Below the pieces are notes generated by a model, which did not search any database, was not told where the DNA came from, and saw nothing but the letters and a program-made list of their open reading frames with translations. This document shows, in pieces, positions 10,117 through 22,621 of a stretch of DNA of 64,000 bases. A program made the position numbers and the translations under genes. This DNA is from Alectoria sarmentosa (Eukaryota > Ascomycota > Lecanoromycetes > Lecanorales > Parmeliaceae): positions 60,887-124,886 of the forward strand of contig WOGZ01000078.1 in assembly GCA_009733775.1 (NCBI GenBank), in the 5' to 3' direction. Numbering within the stretch: the stretch's first letter is position 1; the number at the start of each line of letters is the position of its first letter.

Positions 10117-11560
10117 TCCCGTATACTTTAGAACTTGCGTTTGGAGAGACAGCATAAGTAAATGCTTGACCTTCTAGCAGTCTACATCTCTCCATCGCCG
10201 CAGAAGTGCCTCCGAGTCACCAGGCCCGAATATTGCATTCACGAAGAGAAAGCCAACAGGAAAACCACAAGGAGACATGGTCTCATTGATTCATTGACAC
10301 ACAGTAACTTCAGTTAGCAGAGTAGCTGCCCCCAACCAAAGCGAATACGTCTCAACCGAAAGTTTAGGACGGCGTTCTCTTTGGGTTTTTCATTCAGCGG
10401 CTCCTCGATCGGTTTCTTGATGCCTCCACTTGTGCAACTTGGCCAGACAAGTCCAATAGCTCTTGCACGGTTCGCGCATATCACAGCGGTCCAAGATCTT
10501 CGAGGGGTTGTCGCTGATCTGATTACAGAAATGTCTCTGAACGAGGTCCACATATTTGGGTATATCGCTCTCTGTATCGGCTTCACATGTGCCGTAATTA
10601 TTGAGTGCTCTTATCGCGGTGTCGTTCTTTTTAAAGAAGCGTTAGCTGTTAGACCTTGTTTCAGGACAGCCCATAAATGCGTATGAATATGTGATCATCA
10701 TGCCGGTCTCCGCTGGCTTAAAGCTCCGCATCTGCTAGACAATCACCATAATGAGCACGTTCGTAGCTAGTTCAAGTTTGGGTACAGATCCAAGAACCTG
10801 TGACGGATATCGCGATACCCAAGTGAGGCATCCCTGATTTGTCGCACCTGGCTTTGTACTATTTCGATCTGTCGGCTCATGATGTTATGCTGGTTCTGCA
10901 GTTTATTGGGTTAAATTGACTGTCGAGCAAGCTGCTCTGTTGTACGAGCCTTTATCCCGCTTTCATTACTCTACCGTAGACTTCATCTCTTCCTTCAACA
11001 GTGCGTGCACAGGCGCGGCTCAATGCTTGCGCAGTTGAGGACATTGCCTGTTTTGCAGAATAATCTTCGTCCTCGATCTTAGTACGGGCGTATCCAATGA
11101 TTCCCATATGTTGTGTAGATGCGGGATCTGCTTTACCGCCACTCGCCCTGCTCAGGCTCCGCAGAGAGGTCTGAACAATAAGAAAATTTAAATATGGAGA
11201 ACAGCAATGTCCACTGCTATTTGCCTTCATAGACACCCACATCATTCAAACAAATCATTCAATTGTCCACACATGAATTTAGAAATGTCCAACCTTGAGC
11301 TTTGCAAATTTTCACTGAACAACAAGACTAACCCTTGAGGGCAAAGCACTGGGAGAAGGAACGGCAGATCAAGAGGAGAAAATCCACTCCAATCCACTCA
11401 AATCCAACGCCTAGGCTGAGCTCCAAGTTGTACTTTGAGAGCCCCTCACTCTCACTCGATCTCTCCCCCAAAACTCGGCCATGGGTATAGTGAACCTGAC
11501 CGGTTGATGTGTAGCTCAGCTGGTCGATTTGTCATTTCAATTTTGCGAACTAACTATGTT
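10117..11560. other. intergenic region before the AT-rich block
   Basis: I see no confident gene. Open frames at 10,381-10,686 (+) and 10,314-10,586 (-) have no recognised family. A 97-codon frame at 10,952-11,245 on the minus strand contains IIGYARTKIEDEDY, reminiscent of the N-terminal part of glucose-6-phosphate dehydrogenase; I treat it as a possible gene fragment (separate entry). Confidence 0.45.
10952..11245 (-). pseudogene. possible fragment related to glucose-6-phosphate dehydrogenase
   Basis: The 97-codon frame has RASGGKADPA followed shortly by GIIGYARTKIEDEDY. In G6PDH the N-terminal GASGDLAKKKTFPAL is followed about 20 residues later by IVGYARTKMDHEEY-type sequence. The resemblance covers roughly 15-25 residues and nothing else of the enzyme is visible nearby, so this would be a relic or a chance match. 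Confidence 0.2.
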
Positions 11561-12080
11561 CAGAGAGATATGCGTATTTTATAAATATTTATAAAAAGAT
11601 AATTGAACGTTAAAACTTGAATATACTGGTGAAATACCGATGAAATATCGATGAAATACTGGTGTGAGGTTGCGGTTACCACTGGGCCATACAGTAGGCC
11701 AAAAGGATTCGGGGGTATCGCGCTTCATGGCCGATACGCCCTATTTGCCCCTGTAAGGGCCGCTGTACCCCCGCTGTAAACTATCTCGCCTAACAACTGG
11801 TGAAATATTAACAGATTATCAATAAAATATTAATATATTATCGTTATTCATAATTTGTTATTATATTAAAGTTAATGAAATTATTATATTAAAATAATAA
11901 TAATATACATATTTATAATCTTATTTATTATTTATTATTTATTATTTATTAAATATATATTTATTATATAATTAAATATTTTAAATTTGAATTATTAAAA
12001 ATTACTTATTTAAGTAATTAATAATAATACGTTATAATAATATATTTAAAATATAATATCGTTATCTAATATTTTATTAC

Positions 12081-12217
12081 TTTATTATATATATATATAT
12101 ATATACATTTATTAATAGTTTTTTTAATTAAATGTTTTAAATATTTAAATTCAAGTTTTAAAACATTTAATTAAAAAAACTATTAATAAATGTATATATA
12201 TATATATATATAATAAA
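12081..12217. repeat. perfect 61-nt inverted repeat with 15-nt loop
   Basis: The arms 12,081-12,141 and 12,157-12,217 are exact reverse complements by manual comparison. The outer part of each arm is an alternating TA run of about 20 nt; the inner part is non-repetitive (CATTTATTAATAG...AAATGTTTTAA). The structure would extrude as a long hairpin. It could be a miniature foldback element or an inverted duplication. Confidence 0.85.
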
Positions 12218-12394
12218 AATATTAACATTTTTCAATAAGTTAAAAAAGAATTATAAAGAAAACTAAAAATAATAATATTTTAAAAATTAAATAATTTTCA
12301 AAAAAAAAAATTAAAAATGTAAATGTTTTTTAAAAACAAAATATAAAATTTTCGATATTTTATCGATAAATGAAATAGAAAACTTATAAAAAAT

Positions 12395-12640
12395 AATGAA
12401 AATATCGATGTTATATTAATAAATGAAAAAAAAAAGTATTATAAAAAAATTATAAAAATATTAATATAATATTAATAAAGAAAAGAGAAAAAAAAGTTAT
12501 AAAAATATAAATGTATTATTAATAAAAGAAAAAAAATTATAAAAATATCGATATTATATTAATAAATAAAAAGAAAAATAATAGAAAATTAGAAAAATAT
12601 CGATATTTTATAAATAATCGAAAATATAAACTAAGATATT
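12395..12640. repeat. degenerate tandem repeat, about 60-bp unit
   Basis: Four or so units share a core close to AAAATATCGATATTATATTA followed by an A-rich stretch; copies differ by substitutions and small indels. Confidence 0.5.
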
Positions 12641-13056
12641 TAGTGTTTTTAACGTCTTTTAGCGCGATAATATTTAAAATTTACTTTATTTACGTTATAA
12701 GCAATTAATTTTAATTACGAAATATCGATTAAATATATTTTATATTTAACGATAAAAGACTTCAATACTCGCATTCGCATTTAAAAAGATTCGAATATTT
12801 AAATTACTCGTATATAATTATATTACGAATAATACGAACTTCTTATTCGTTTATTAAACTTAACGAAAAATTAAAAAAAAGTTTATTTATATATATATAT
12901 TTTACGAAGCAAAAATATCGCAAAAATATCGAAAATCTTAAACTTTTTTATTAATTAATTTAATGCTTTATAAATGTTATTATATAATATAAACAATATA
13001 TATAAAATAATAAATAAATTATAAAGTTATTCAATATTGCTATCGTCGTTAAATGT

Positions 13057-13190
13057 CGAAATTTAGATTATGTGATAAATCACGTGATATGAGCGCATAT
13101 GTTCGTAGCTTAATCGCATTTTTCTTTATAACACTCTTAAAACAATATAATAAGTGTCTTATATCATATTTTCACAAGTTATAAACTCGA
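13057..13190 (+). repeat. dispersed ~135-bp repeat, copy 1
   Basis: The sequence begins near GTCGAAATTTAGATTATG and ends near TATATCATATTTT. Related copies are at about 29,630-29,760 in the same orientation and at about 20,085-20,225 and 29,465-29,610 in the opposite orientation. It is probably an LTR or LTR fragment. Confidence 0.55.
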
Positions 13191-16100
13191 ACTTGCTCGA
13201 CGATCGTTATAAACATAATTTATTTATTTATTATTATGATTATAATTATTTTTAAATATTTTATATTCATCGCAATGAGATAATTAATTATAAAAAATTT
13301 CATTTAATTAATCTTTTTAAAATAAGCAATTTTCATTTATAAAATAATTTTTGAACTTAAACGATTATAATTCGAAATTCGAAAATTAAAAATCTTTTAA
13401 TTCTCGACGAGCCGAAATTATTCGTTTTTAATCGAAATCGCATACAATTTATAATCGTGCGATCGAATTATGATAAGATTTTTATAACATTATCAATTTT
13501 CTTACGTAAAACACATTAAATAAAAGAAAAAATGCGCTTTTATTTTTATAACATTTTATCAAATTAATGATTTACATTTTCAACGATATATCGAATTAAT
13601 GAAACAAATTGAATAATTGAATATTAACATTATTATTAATTTAATCATTATTTAAAATAACATAAAATTAATTTCATTATCATTTAAACGTTTACAAATT
13701 TGTTTGAAATCAAAAATAATAAACTTTATGTGTTAAAGTTGACGTTTTGATCTCAAAAACCTTTTGAAAAAAAAGATTAAAATCTTATCATCGAATTTTT
13801 CATTCGCTATCGATAACATTTTGTTATCATAATTATAAAATTTAATTAATCTTAATTTCACGATGATAACCGTTGAAACGAATATTTTAAATTCGAATCT
13901 TTAATTAAATAATATAAAAAGAATGTAAATCTTTTAAAAAGGTTTACACGTTTGCAATTGCATTCAATATAATCTTAATCGAATTCAATTTTTATTATTA
14001 AATTCAAAATCAAATTCTTTATATTATTAATTTTATTTTATAATAATATTATCGTTTAAATTTATCGTCAATTCTCGCATAAACATTTTTCATTATTATT
14101 GCAAAATCTTAAAACACAACGATAATAATTAATTAATATCGATAAAAACTTAAACGATTTCAACGAAAATTGATAAAGCATTTATTTCACTTCTTTCACA
14201 TTATCGCTATGCGATAATAATAACGATTTTAAAATCAATGAAAAATTATTTAACGTTTTAAACGATATCGAAATCTTTAATTTACGCGCTAAAGACAAAC
14301 GATCTCGTTTATTAACTTTTTTTAAAACATTTAAATCGTTTTTTAAATTATCATTAAATTCGTTTATTTTAATATTTTTTTAAAGCGGCACTTCTTAAAA
14401 TAATTCTCTCAATTCGTTTTTAATCATGATAAAAAAAAATTCGTCTTCGTTATTCTCATTATTATTATCAATCTCTTACATTTTTTCATTTATCTCTTTC
14501 GATATCGATAGTTAAATTTAGCGTTTAAAATGTTGTTGAAAATGTTTTTACGAATAATAAAAACAACTTTTTTTTAATTTTCATTATTATTTTAAAGTTT
14601 ATTATCGAATACATTAAATGAAACGAAGATATTAACGATTAATTAATGTTGAACAATTTTTAATTTTTCATTAATATTATCAAATTTAAAGTTTATATAA
14701 TTATTCGTTAACGTTTTAATTACGTTAATCGTTAACTTATTAAAAAACACAATAAAAATTCTCAAATTATGTTAAATGTTATTAATATTTATTATAAACT
14801 TATAAGCTTTAAATTTTATATCGAGCTTATGCGTTAATTGCATAATATTAACATTAATTTCGAAAAAGACGTTCGTTAATACGAAAAGGATTTTCATAAA
14901 ATCAACGTCGAAATCGTTGATTTAAACGACTTTTTATTATTGTCGAAGTTTTATTTTATTCAACTTTTTCTTATGAGATTTAACGAAATTTATAATGTTT
15001 TTATAATAATTTATATTTAAACTTATATACTTTATAATTCGAAGATAATCAAATTTAATTTAATTATTTATAACGCAATAAACGAAGAACGTCGTATATT
15101 CGTAATTAAAAAAAATGATATCATTATACTCGCTCATCGTAATAACAAAAATAAATAATTTGTTAAAAGCGATTTCGATGATTTTAATTTCATTAATAGC
15201 GAAATTTATGTTTTTTATAAGATCGTTGATCGCAAATTTAAACATTTTTTTATTAAATATTGAATCAAATTCCCTCATTTAAAATCTAAGAAATTTATAA
15301 ATAAATAAAAAAAAAAGAAAAAGACGCAAATCGATATTATTTATATAAACATTAATGTTTTAAGTGTTAAACGCAAACGCATCGAAAAAGCGTTATTTAA
15401 CGCCTTCGCTTTAAAAGAGAATAATTATTTCAATATTAATATAACGTATGTTTTAAAAAAAAACGATTATTTTTATATTTATATAACATTTTTAAACGAA
15501 TTAAACGATCAAAATCATTCGAATCTCATTTTAAATAATTTTAATATTTTGAATATAATTAATTAAGCAAATTAAGATAACGATTTTATTAATTTAATAA
15601 TAAATTCGAATTTAAATAAACGTTTATCGTTCGTTAATTTTATAAATCTCGATATTTAAATTATAATAAATTTTGATTGCATTCGCCATTTTTTTATCGA
15701 TCATTCGATATTTATCATTTATATTAAAATTCAATTTCGATTTATTAAAGACATTAAAGACGTTAAAATTTAATTTTTTATTTACGATATTATTAATTTT
15801 AATTATAATGTTAATGACAAACGCGTTATTTTAACGATTTTTAATATCTTACACATATTCGATATGAGCGTTAATCTTTTATCGATTAAAATTTTTTTAA
15901 ATGTTAATATTAAAGTCGCTTTTTATAAAAAAGATTATATTTTAATTTAAAATAATATCACGTTAATTAATACGCGAAATCGCGATTTGTTTTTTTTGAA
16001 TTTTTAAAAAGATAATAATGTTTTAATCGTTTATAATATTTTTTCGAATTCGATTCATTAATTATAATATGCTCGCATAAATTATTTAAATTAACAAAAT

Positions 16101-18570
16101 CTTAATAAGTTTTTCAATATCGTTATAAATGTGAATTTTTTTAAAGACATTATCGAGAAATACATTTGCGAATGTTATATAATAAATCGTCAAAAGATGA
16201 TCTTTCATAATAATTTCACAACGTTTAATATTTTATCTAGCGAATTTATTTATAACGATTTTATTGAGTTTTTAATTTTCATTAATTTCAACGATTATAA
16301 ATATTTTATAACGTTCAAAAATAATTTTATTTATTATTTTAAAATTTATTATATTCGTTATAAAAGTGAAATTTTTATCATATTTCTACGTTTCAAAATT
16401 TATTTAAAATTTCGCGATTATCAAATTAATCGCATTCGCCTCGATAATGAAAACGAATATATTAATAAAACCTTTTTTAAATGTCTCATTCAAATAAATA
16501 TTAAATAAAAACTCATTATCATAAATAATTTCGAAATGAATAAAGTCGTCGAGCGATTTAATCAAATTTTAATGAATAAAATTCATTCAATTTTATTAAA
16601 TTTCAATTTTAATAAATTTTTTTAATTTAAAATAATGATTATAATTAATTATTTAACGATACGTTTTTTCAATATTAAGATTATCGTTATATCTTTTAAA
16701 ACCTTTTATCATCATAAATCTATTTTTTATTATTTGCGTATTATTAATTTTATCGTTTACGCTTTAAAACGTATTTAAAAAAAACTTATAAATAAAAATG
16801 AAAAATGTATTCTTTTAAATTACGAAAACGAATTCATTTTTCGCCTTTATAATTTAATCAAAAAAAAGATTATTTACATTAACGATATACATTTCGTCAA
16901 AAAACGTTCACATTTTATAAATTTCGAAGAGAAAATTAAGGCTTATAAACCTTTAAATAAACATTAACGTTTTTTTACATTAACATTCGTTATAAAGAAG
17001 ACATTAAATAAATAACGTGTTATTATATTATTAAACGTTGAATTTATAATTTCGATTAAATCGTTAAATCGATTATTGTTAATGAATATTTCACCGTTAA
17101 TCGTTAATCGCTTTTAAAGATTTCATTTTGTCGTCATTATAATGCGTGTATTTATAACATTTATCAAATCTGTTACATTAATCGTCAAATTTATTATCGT
17201 TTTCTCTTCGTTAATATCTTCGAAATTTATTAAAATAAGAGCTATACGAAAACATTTTAAGTATAAAACTATTTAAAAAATATTTAATAATCATAAAAAT
17301 CTCATTATTTCGAATCTTCATAATTTATCGCTTGATTTTTTAATGAGAATTTTCGTTGTTTTTGCTCTTTTTGCGAATCACGTTAATAAACTTAACATTT
17401 TCGAATTTATAATTTACGAATAAACGATTTTTAATAATCTGATTCGTATAAATTAAAAAATTAATATGCGAAATAAATATAAGTTTTTTATAAACAATAA
17501 TATTTGATGTCTTATTTAAGCGTTTTCAAAGATTTATATTTTTAAAGATTATTAAATTTATATCGTGAAGCGAGATCTCGAAAAGAAAATCATTTATTAT
17601 AAAACATATTAAATTGTTTAAAAATTTAAATAACAAAAAAATCATAATTATTATAACACTTTCGCGTTAATAATAAAGTTTATAAATTATAAAACGATTT
17701 TTGCGCTTGCGATGATTATGAATTAAAATATAAAATAAATAAACGTCAAAATCGTTTTTCTTTATAACGATGTTTAAAAAAACATTTATGTGTAACAACT
17801 TAAAAGTTTCAATAAAAATAATATCAAGGTTTATAAATTAAACAAAACCCTTTATAATTTAAAACATTTTTTTAAAATTTAATATTAACATTTTTCGATT
17901 TATATAAAAAAACTCGATTTTAATTTCATCAAATCGAATAATAATATGTTTATAAATTTTAAAAAAAAAGATTATTATAACGCTTTATATTAATAATATC
18001 TTGATTATAAATTATAATAAAATCGTTATCAAACGAATCAAAGATGCTTTAAACGTTAAATTTCACATATTAAATTTAAAATTATACGCTTTTTATTTAA
18101 ATATAATCGTCAAAAGAGATCGTCATAACAATATTATTCGTTTAAAATAAAAAACGTACATCACACGCTTTTTCAATTATTTTAAATATTGAAATCTCAC
18201 TTTTATTAATACATTATTCGAAATTAATCGCAAATTGACGCTTATTAAAGAAAATTATATGATTTTTAAAAAGCTTTATAAAAAATATCAATTCGTTATA
18301 AATTTTTTTATATACGTTATATTGAAAATTCATTTTGATATCGTTTATATTATCTCTTTAATTAATTAATATTTAATTAATTTTATTTTAACGCATTGAA
18401 ATGCGATTATTCGAATTTTTCGATATTTTAAAAACACGATACATTACGAATTCGTATATAAAAATTCGTTAAAGAATTTATTTGATTCTATTAATTTTAA
18501 TTAAATTAAAAACTTAATTCGAAAATTCATTTTCGATTATTTATTCAATTTAAATAATAACGTTATTAAT
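13190..18570 (+). mobile_element. RIP-degraded Ty1/copia retrotransposon relic
   Basis: Three copia polyprotein domains can still be read in order on the plus strand through many stops. At 16,131-16,508 is an integrase core: the segment IRYKSEIFIIFLRFKIYL followed by INRIRLDNENEYIN matches the copia 'K-E-F-x-x-F ... R-x-D-N-G-x-E-Y' block, preceded by an HHCC-like region. At about 17,820-17,990 is reverse transcriptase: YKLNKTLYNLKHFFKI corresponds to the copia 'L-x-K-x-L-Y-G-L-K-Q-A-P' block, then a 'KLDF..IKSN..MFI' block. At about 18,290-18,480 comes FDIVYIISLINQY and IIRIFRYFKNTIHYEFVY, the copia RT/RNase H linker. All are interrupted by TAA/TAG/TGA. The 5' end (gag) is not resolved. Confidence 0.75.
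16131..16508 (+). pseudogene. copia integrase fragment (open by chance in RIP DNA)
   Basis: This 125-codon open stretch lies inside the copia relic. The aligned DNENEY and RYKSEIF blocks define an integrase catalytic core, with Asp, Asn and Glu positions visible. It is a surviving window between RIP stops, not an expressed gene. Confidence 0.7.
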
Positions 18571-18599
18571 TAATTAAATAAACGTTAAATTATTATAAT

Positions 18600-19795
18600 A
18601 TTATTCATTTATAAAATAAAATATATCGATTAAACGTAAATTATTAAAAAAGTTATTTAATTGAAAAACCTTCTCAATTAATTTCTGCGATTTGACGATT
18701 CGAATTTCAAAATTATTATAATTTTTGAAGATAATTAAAGCGCAATCGCTTTCGGAAAAAACGCATAATTTTATATTCGCATTAAACACATTAACATCGT
18801 TTATCATTTTATGCGCGAAAAAGTTAATAATGATATTATGAATGTTTAATATATTTTTATTAATAAATAGATAATTAATAATCTTATTGAAACTTTATAT
18901 TTCGATAAGTTTATTATCTTTCACGATGCTCTTAAAATGAAAACAATCTTATATCATTCACTTAAAATTATTTAAATCGCTATTTCAAACAAAACGTTTA
19001 AATCGTTATCATTATTCAACGCTCGCAACTTTAAAAAAACGATTTTATTGATTTTCACATTTCGAATGATTGATTAAAATCGAAACTATTCGCAAAATCT
19101 TAATATTAATTTTAACGTATTAAAACTTTATTATATCATTATTATATTAAGAATTAATTTATCACTATTATAATTATAATCACAAACTTTACGAGTTTTT
19201 TTTCGAAAGACTTATATTTATATACGATTCAAATTTGAAATCTGCGTCGTTATTTAAAAGATCACTATCGTCGACTTTTCGTTAATTGCCTTAAATATTT
19301 TTATAAAATTATCATATTTATATCTTTTAAAATCATTATATTTATGTTTTTAAAATTATCGTATTTATGTTTTTAAACGTTATTATCATCATTAACATTA
19401 TAAACATCGTCGTTATATATCGTTTATATATATATTATTAATCATTATTATCAAGCATTAATATCTTAAAACGATTTTTATAAATTTTATAATTGATCGC
19501 ATATATACATATATATGCATATACAATTCGAAAAATTTCGTTCAATCGAAAAATTTATTTTTATATATATTCATTAATTATATATTAATCGATTTTTGAT
19601 ATACATTAAATAATTTATAAATAAATTTCTCAAAAAACGATTTTTCGTCAAAAAGTGAAATGTTTTATATAAAACACCATAACGAATATGTTTAAAAAAA
19701 CATAATCATTTTCAGATTTTCGATTTTCACTCTTTTTATTCGACTTTAAACATCGCGAATTTCGAATCTCATTTTTGAAATTCGAATGTTTATAA
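18600..19795 (-). repeat. left arm of a ~1.2-kb head-to-head inverted repeat
   Basis: The reverse complement matches 20,466-20,702 (from 19,795-19,565) and 22,627-23,650 (from 19,560-18,600). Shared segments include AACATCGCGAATTTCGAATC, TATGCATATACAATTCGAAA and an encoded LIEKxFQLNxFFNNLxLIDxFxFIN. The copies differ mainly by C/T and G/A. The left arm is truncated where the copia relic ends. Confidence 0.7.
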
Positions 19796-19869
19796 AAGAG
19801 AAAAGAATAATACATAGAAAATAAAAATGATTTATAAAATAAGAATGATTTATAAGAGAAAATAATCAC

Positions 19870-19965
19870 ATTCTTTTTTCAGATTTTCATTATTTCTACC
19901 CGGTTTTGAACATCGCGAATTTCGAATCTTATATTTAAAATTCGGGTTTTTATAAAGCGTATAAA
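19870..19965. repeat. direct partial copy of the inverted-repeat inner segment
   Basis: It repeats the segment at about 19,712-19,795 (AACATCGCGAATTTCGAATC...) in direct orientation, with some unmutated C (CCCGG). Confidence 0.55.
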
Positions 19966-20084
19966 GAATAAGAAAAATGTATAAAAATAATTTCACATTA
20001 ATTATTCGACGCTAAACTCATTATAATTATTCGACGCTCGATTTATTTTATCTATTCGACGTTCGATTTTTTTAAAAATATATA

Positions 20085-20225
20085 TCAAAATATGAAATAA
20101 AATATTTAATTGTATTGCTTTAAGAGTATTATAAAAAAAAGAGCGATTTATATACGAACGCATTAATAGTGCGCATATAACGTTAAAACTTGACGTTATA
20201 TAATTCGAAATTTCAATATTTCTCT
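20085..20225 (-). repeat. dispersed ~140-bp repeat, copy 2 (probable 5' LTR part)
   Basis: It shares long stretches such as TTTAATTGTATTGCTTTAAG, AGAGCGATTTATATA and GCGCATATAACGTTAA with 29,465-29,610 in the same orientation, and resembles 13,057 and 29,630 in the opposite one. The 9.4-kb spacing (7.5 kb without the nested element) would fit LTRs of a gypsy-size element. Confidence 0.55.
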
Positions 20226-20269
20226 TCGCTCGCATCTTTTTAAATTTGAACTTCGAATTATAAAAGTGA

Positions 20270-20430
20270 AAATTAGCGTTAAATAATAATAATGAATCGT
20301 AACGTCGAGTTATAATCGTGAAAATTAGCGTCGAACAATAAAATTGAATCGTAACGTCGAATTATAATCGTGAAAATTAACGTTGAATAATAAAAGTGAA
20401 TCGTAATGTCGAATTATAAACGTGAAATCA
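20270..20430. repeat. tandem repeat, ~60-bp unit, about three copies
   Basis: The unit reads close to GTGAAAATTAGCGTTGAATAATAAAA(G)TGAATCGTAACGTCGAATTATAATC, with copies differing at a few positions. Confidence 0.7.
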
Positions 20431-20707
20431 TCTTATATTTTTTTATCATCTTTTATATTCTTTAAAATATTCAAATTTCAAAATATGAGATTCGAAATTC
20501 GCGATGTTTAAAATCGAATAAAAATAATGAAAATTCGAAGAAAAGTCGAAATTTGAAAATGATTATATTTTTTTAAACATATTCGTCACGATAATATATA
20601 AAAAAAATTTCATTTTTTGACGAAAAATCGTTTTTTAACAAATTTATTTGCAAATTATTTAATGTATATTAAAAATCGAATAATATACGATCGATGAATA
20701 TATGTAA

Positions 20708-20901
20708 TGTTAAATAATATATGATAAATATTATGTGTGAGTTAATTAAGTATATAAGAAACACGAAGAAATCGTATTTTTAAGCTTATTCGTTAAGATA
20801 ATGTCAAGATACGACTAATCTTAAAACTAATTTTAAAGTTGTTTTTAAAGTCGATTTTAAAGTCGACTTACGTACGTTACGCAAAAGATTAATTTTCAAC
20901 A
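20708..20901. repeat. 5' LTR of the nested element (194 bp)
   Basis: It aligns end to end with 22,428-22,621, including AAGCTTATTCGTTAA and CTACGTACGTTACGCAAAA-type blocks. Confidence 0.75.
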
Positions 20902-20949
20902 TTCTCTTATAGCGTCAGAAAATAACGTATACGATTGTTTTAATATTTT

Positions 20950-21720
20950 CTTATAACGATACATTACGATGCTTTAATATAAAAACTTTTTTCGCTTCAT
21001 AATACGAAAAGCTCAATAGAAATTTGAAAGATATCGCTTTGATATAAGAATTTACTTTTCTTTTTGATACGAAAACGAGAATTCAATTGAAATTTGAGAA
21101 TTGTCGCTTTAATGTAAGAATTTGTTTTTCTTTATAATACGAGAAATTATCTTAATATAAAAACTTTTTCCGCTTTATAATATGAAAAGCTCAATAAAAA
21201 TTTGAAAAATATCGTTTTGATGTAAAGATTTGCTTTCCTTTTTGATACGAAAATTTAATTATTATAACGATACGTTACGATGCTTTAATGTAAAAACTTT
21301 TTCCGCTTCGTAATATAAAAAGCTTAATAAAAATTTAAAAAATGTCGTTCTAATGTAAAAACTTGTTTCCCTTTCTAATACGAGAATTTAATTGAAATTT
21401 GAGAATTGTCGCCTTAATGCAAAGACTTATTTTCTTTTATGATACGAGAAACTGTTTTAATATAAAAACTTGTTTCTCTTTATGATATAAGAAACTCAAT
21501 AATAATTTAAAATTTAACGCTTTAATTAAAGACGTATTTTTCTTTATGATACGAAGAGCTTATTTCGATATAAAAATTTAAACGACGTTTTAATGAAGAA
21601 ACATGTTTTTCTTTATGATATAAGAAATTGCTTTAAAATAAAAACTTATTTCTCTTTATAATATGAAAAGCTCAATAATAATTTAAGACTTAACGCTCTG
21701 ATTAAAGGCGTGTTTTTATA
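20950..21720. repeat. degenerate ~60-bp tandem repeats inside the nested element
   Basis: Recurring pieces are CTTTAATGTAAAAACTT, TTTCTTTATGATACGAGAAA and CTCAATAAAAATTTGA in changing order, giving about twelve imperfect units. Confidence 0.65.
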
Positions 21721-21929
21721 TTGTTTTAAAAAATCCTTTAAGATTTGATTCTTTTATTTATAAGAAATTCGATAATTTTAAAACTTTTTCCCCTTTTTAT
21801 TATGAGAAGCTCAATAAAAAATAGAGATTTGTTTCCCTTTTTTGTTATGAGAAGTTCGTTAAATTCGAGACTTGATGCTCGTATAAAGGAACTTGATTTG
21901 ATATTTTGTAATTGTATTTAAAAAAAAAT

Positions 21930-22260
21930 AAGATGTTCGATGATATAAGACGAAATGCTTTATATGAAAAAATTTGTGACTCGATGATATAAGACGAAAT
22001 ACTTTATGCGAAAAGACTTGTGACTCGATAATATAAGACGAAATGTCTTATGCGTAAGAATTTAAAAGAATAAAATGTTCGATAATATGAGACGAAATGT
22101 TCGAATGAAATTAAATGCTCGATAATATGAGACGAAATACTTTATACGAAGAAACTTATAATTCGATAATATAAGACGAAATGCTTTATGTGAAAAAACT
22201 TGTAACTTGATAATATAAGACGAAATGCCTTATACGTAAAAATTTGATTCGATATTTTTT
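21930..22260. repeat. ~45-bp minisatellite inside the nested element
   Basis: About seven units contain CTCGATAATATAAGACGAAA followed by TGCTTTATGCGAAAAGACTTGT or a variant. Confidence 0.75.
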
Positions 22261-22427
22261 ATATTTGAATTGCGATAACTTAATTCGTCGAAAATTACGA
22301 GTTAAAAAAAACGAACTATCGCAATATAATAATGATTTATTTTAAATTATTATTAATAAAATATTTATATATAAGAAATGCGAGAATAAATGTTATTTTT
22401 TTATCGTTATAAATCGAATTTATAATT

Positions 22428-22621
22428 TATCAAATGATATATAATGAATATCATATATAAATTAATTAAATATATAAAAAATACGAGAAAATCGTGTTTT
22501 TAAGCTTATTCGTTAAAATAATATCAAAATATGACTAATTTTAAAGCTAATTTTAAGGTTATTTTTAAAGTCGATCTTAAAACCAACCTACGTACGTTAC
22601 GCAAAAAACTAATTTTTAATA
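22428..22621. repeat. 3' LTR of the nested element (194 bp)
   Basis: It is the partner of 20,708-20,901, of identical length, differing mostly by C/T and G/A transitions. Confidence 0.75.

Larger units (their letters stand above)
20708..22621. mobile_element. non-autonomous LTR element with tandem-repeat interior
   Basis: Two direct repeats of exactly 194 bp (20,708-20,901 and 22,428-22,621) start TGTTAAAT / TATCAAAT and end CAACA / TAATA, the second pair being the RIP versions of TG...CA. The flanks are TGTAA (20,703-20,707) and TATGA (22,622-22,626), consistent with a 5-bp target duplication that was TGTGA before RIP. The 1,526-bp interior encodes no recognisable protein and consists of degenerate repeats. 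Size and lack of coding fit a TRIM-type element. Confidence 0.75.

Noticed and set aside
10314..10686. Overlapping 90- and 101-codon frames on opposite strands
   Set aside because: No recognisable motif; one has a possible membrane-like stretch but nothing else supports a gene.
11508..11560. tRNA-like 5' half (TGTAGCTCAGCTGGT) near the left edge of the RIP block
   Set aside because: The D-arm-like sequence is not followed by a matching D-stem, anticodon arm or a GGTTCGA T-arm, so no complete tRNA can be folded.
18601..18807. 68-codon minus-strand frame as a gene
   Set aside because: It matches the right inverted-repeat arm and is a fragment of a retroelement, not an independent gene.
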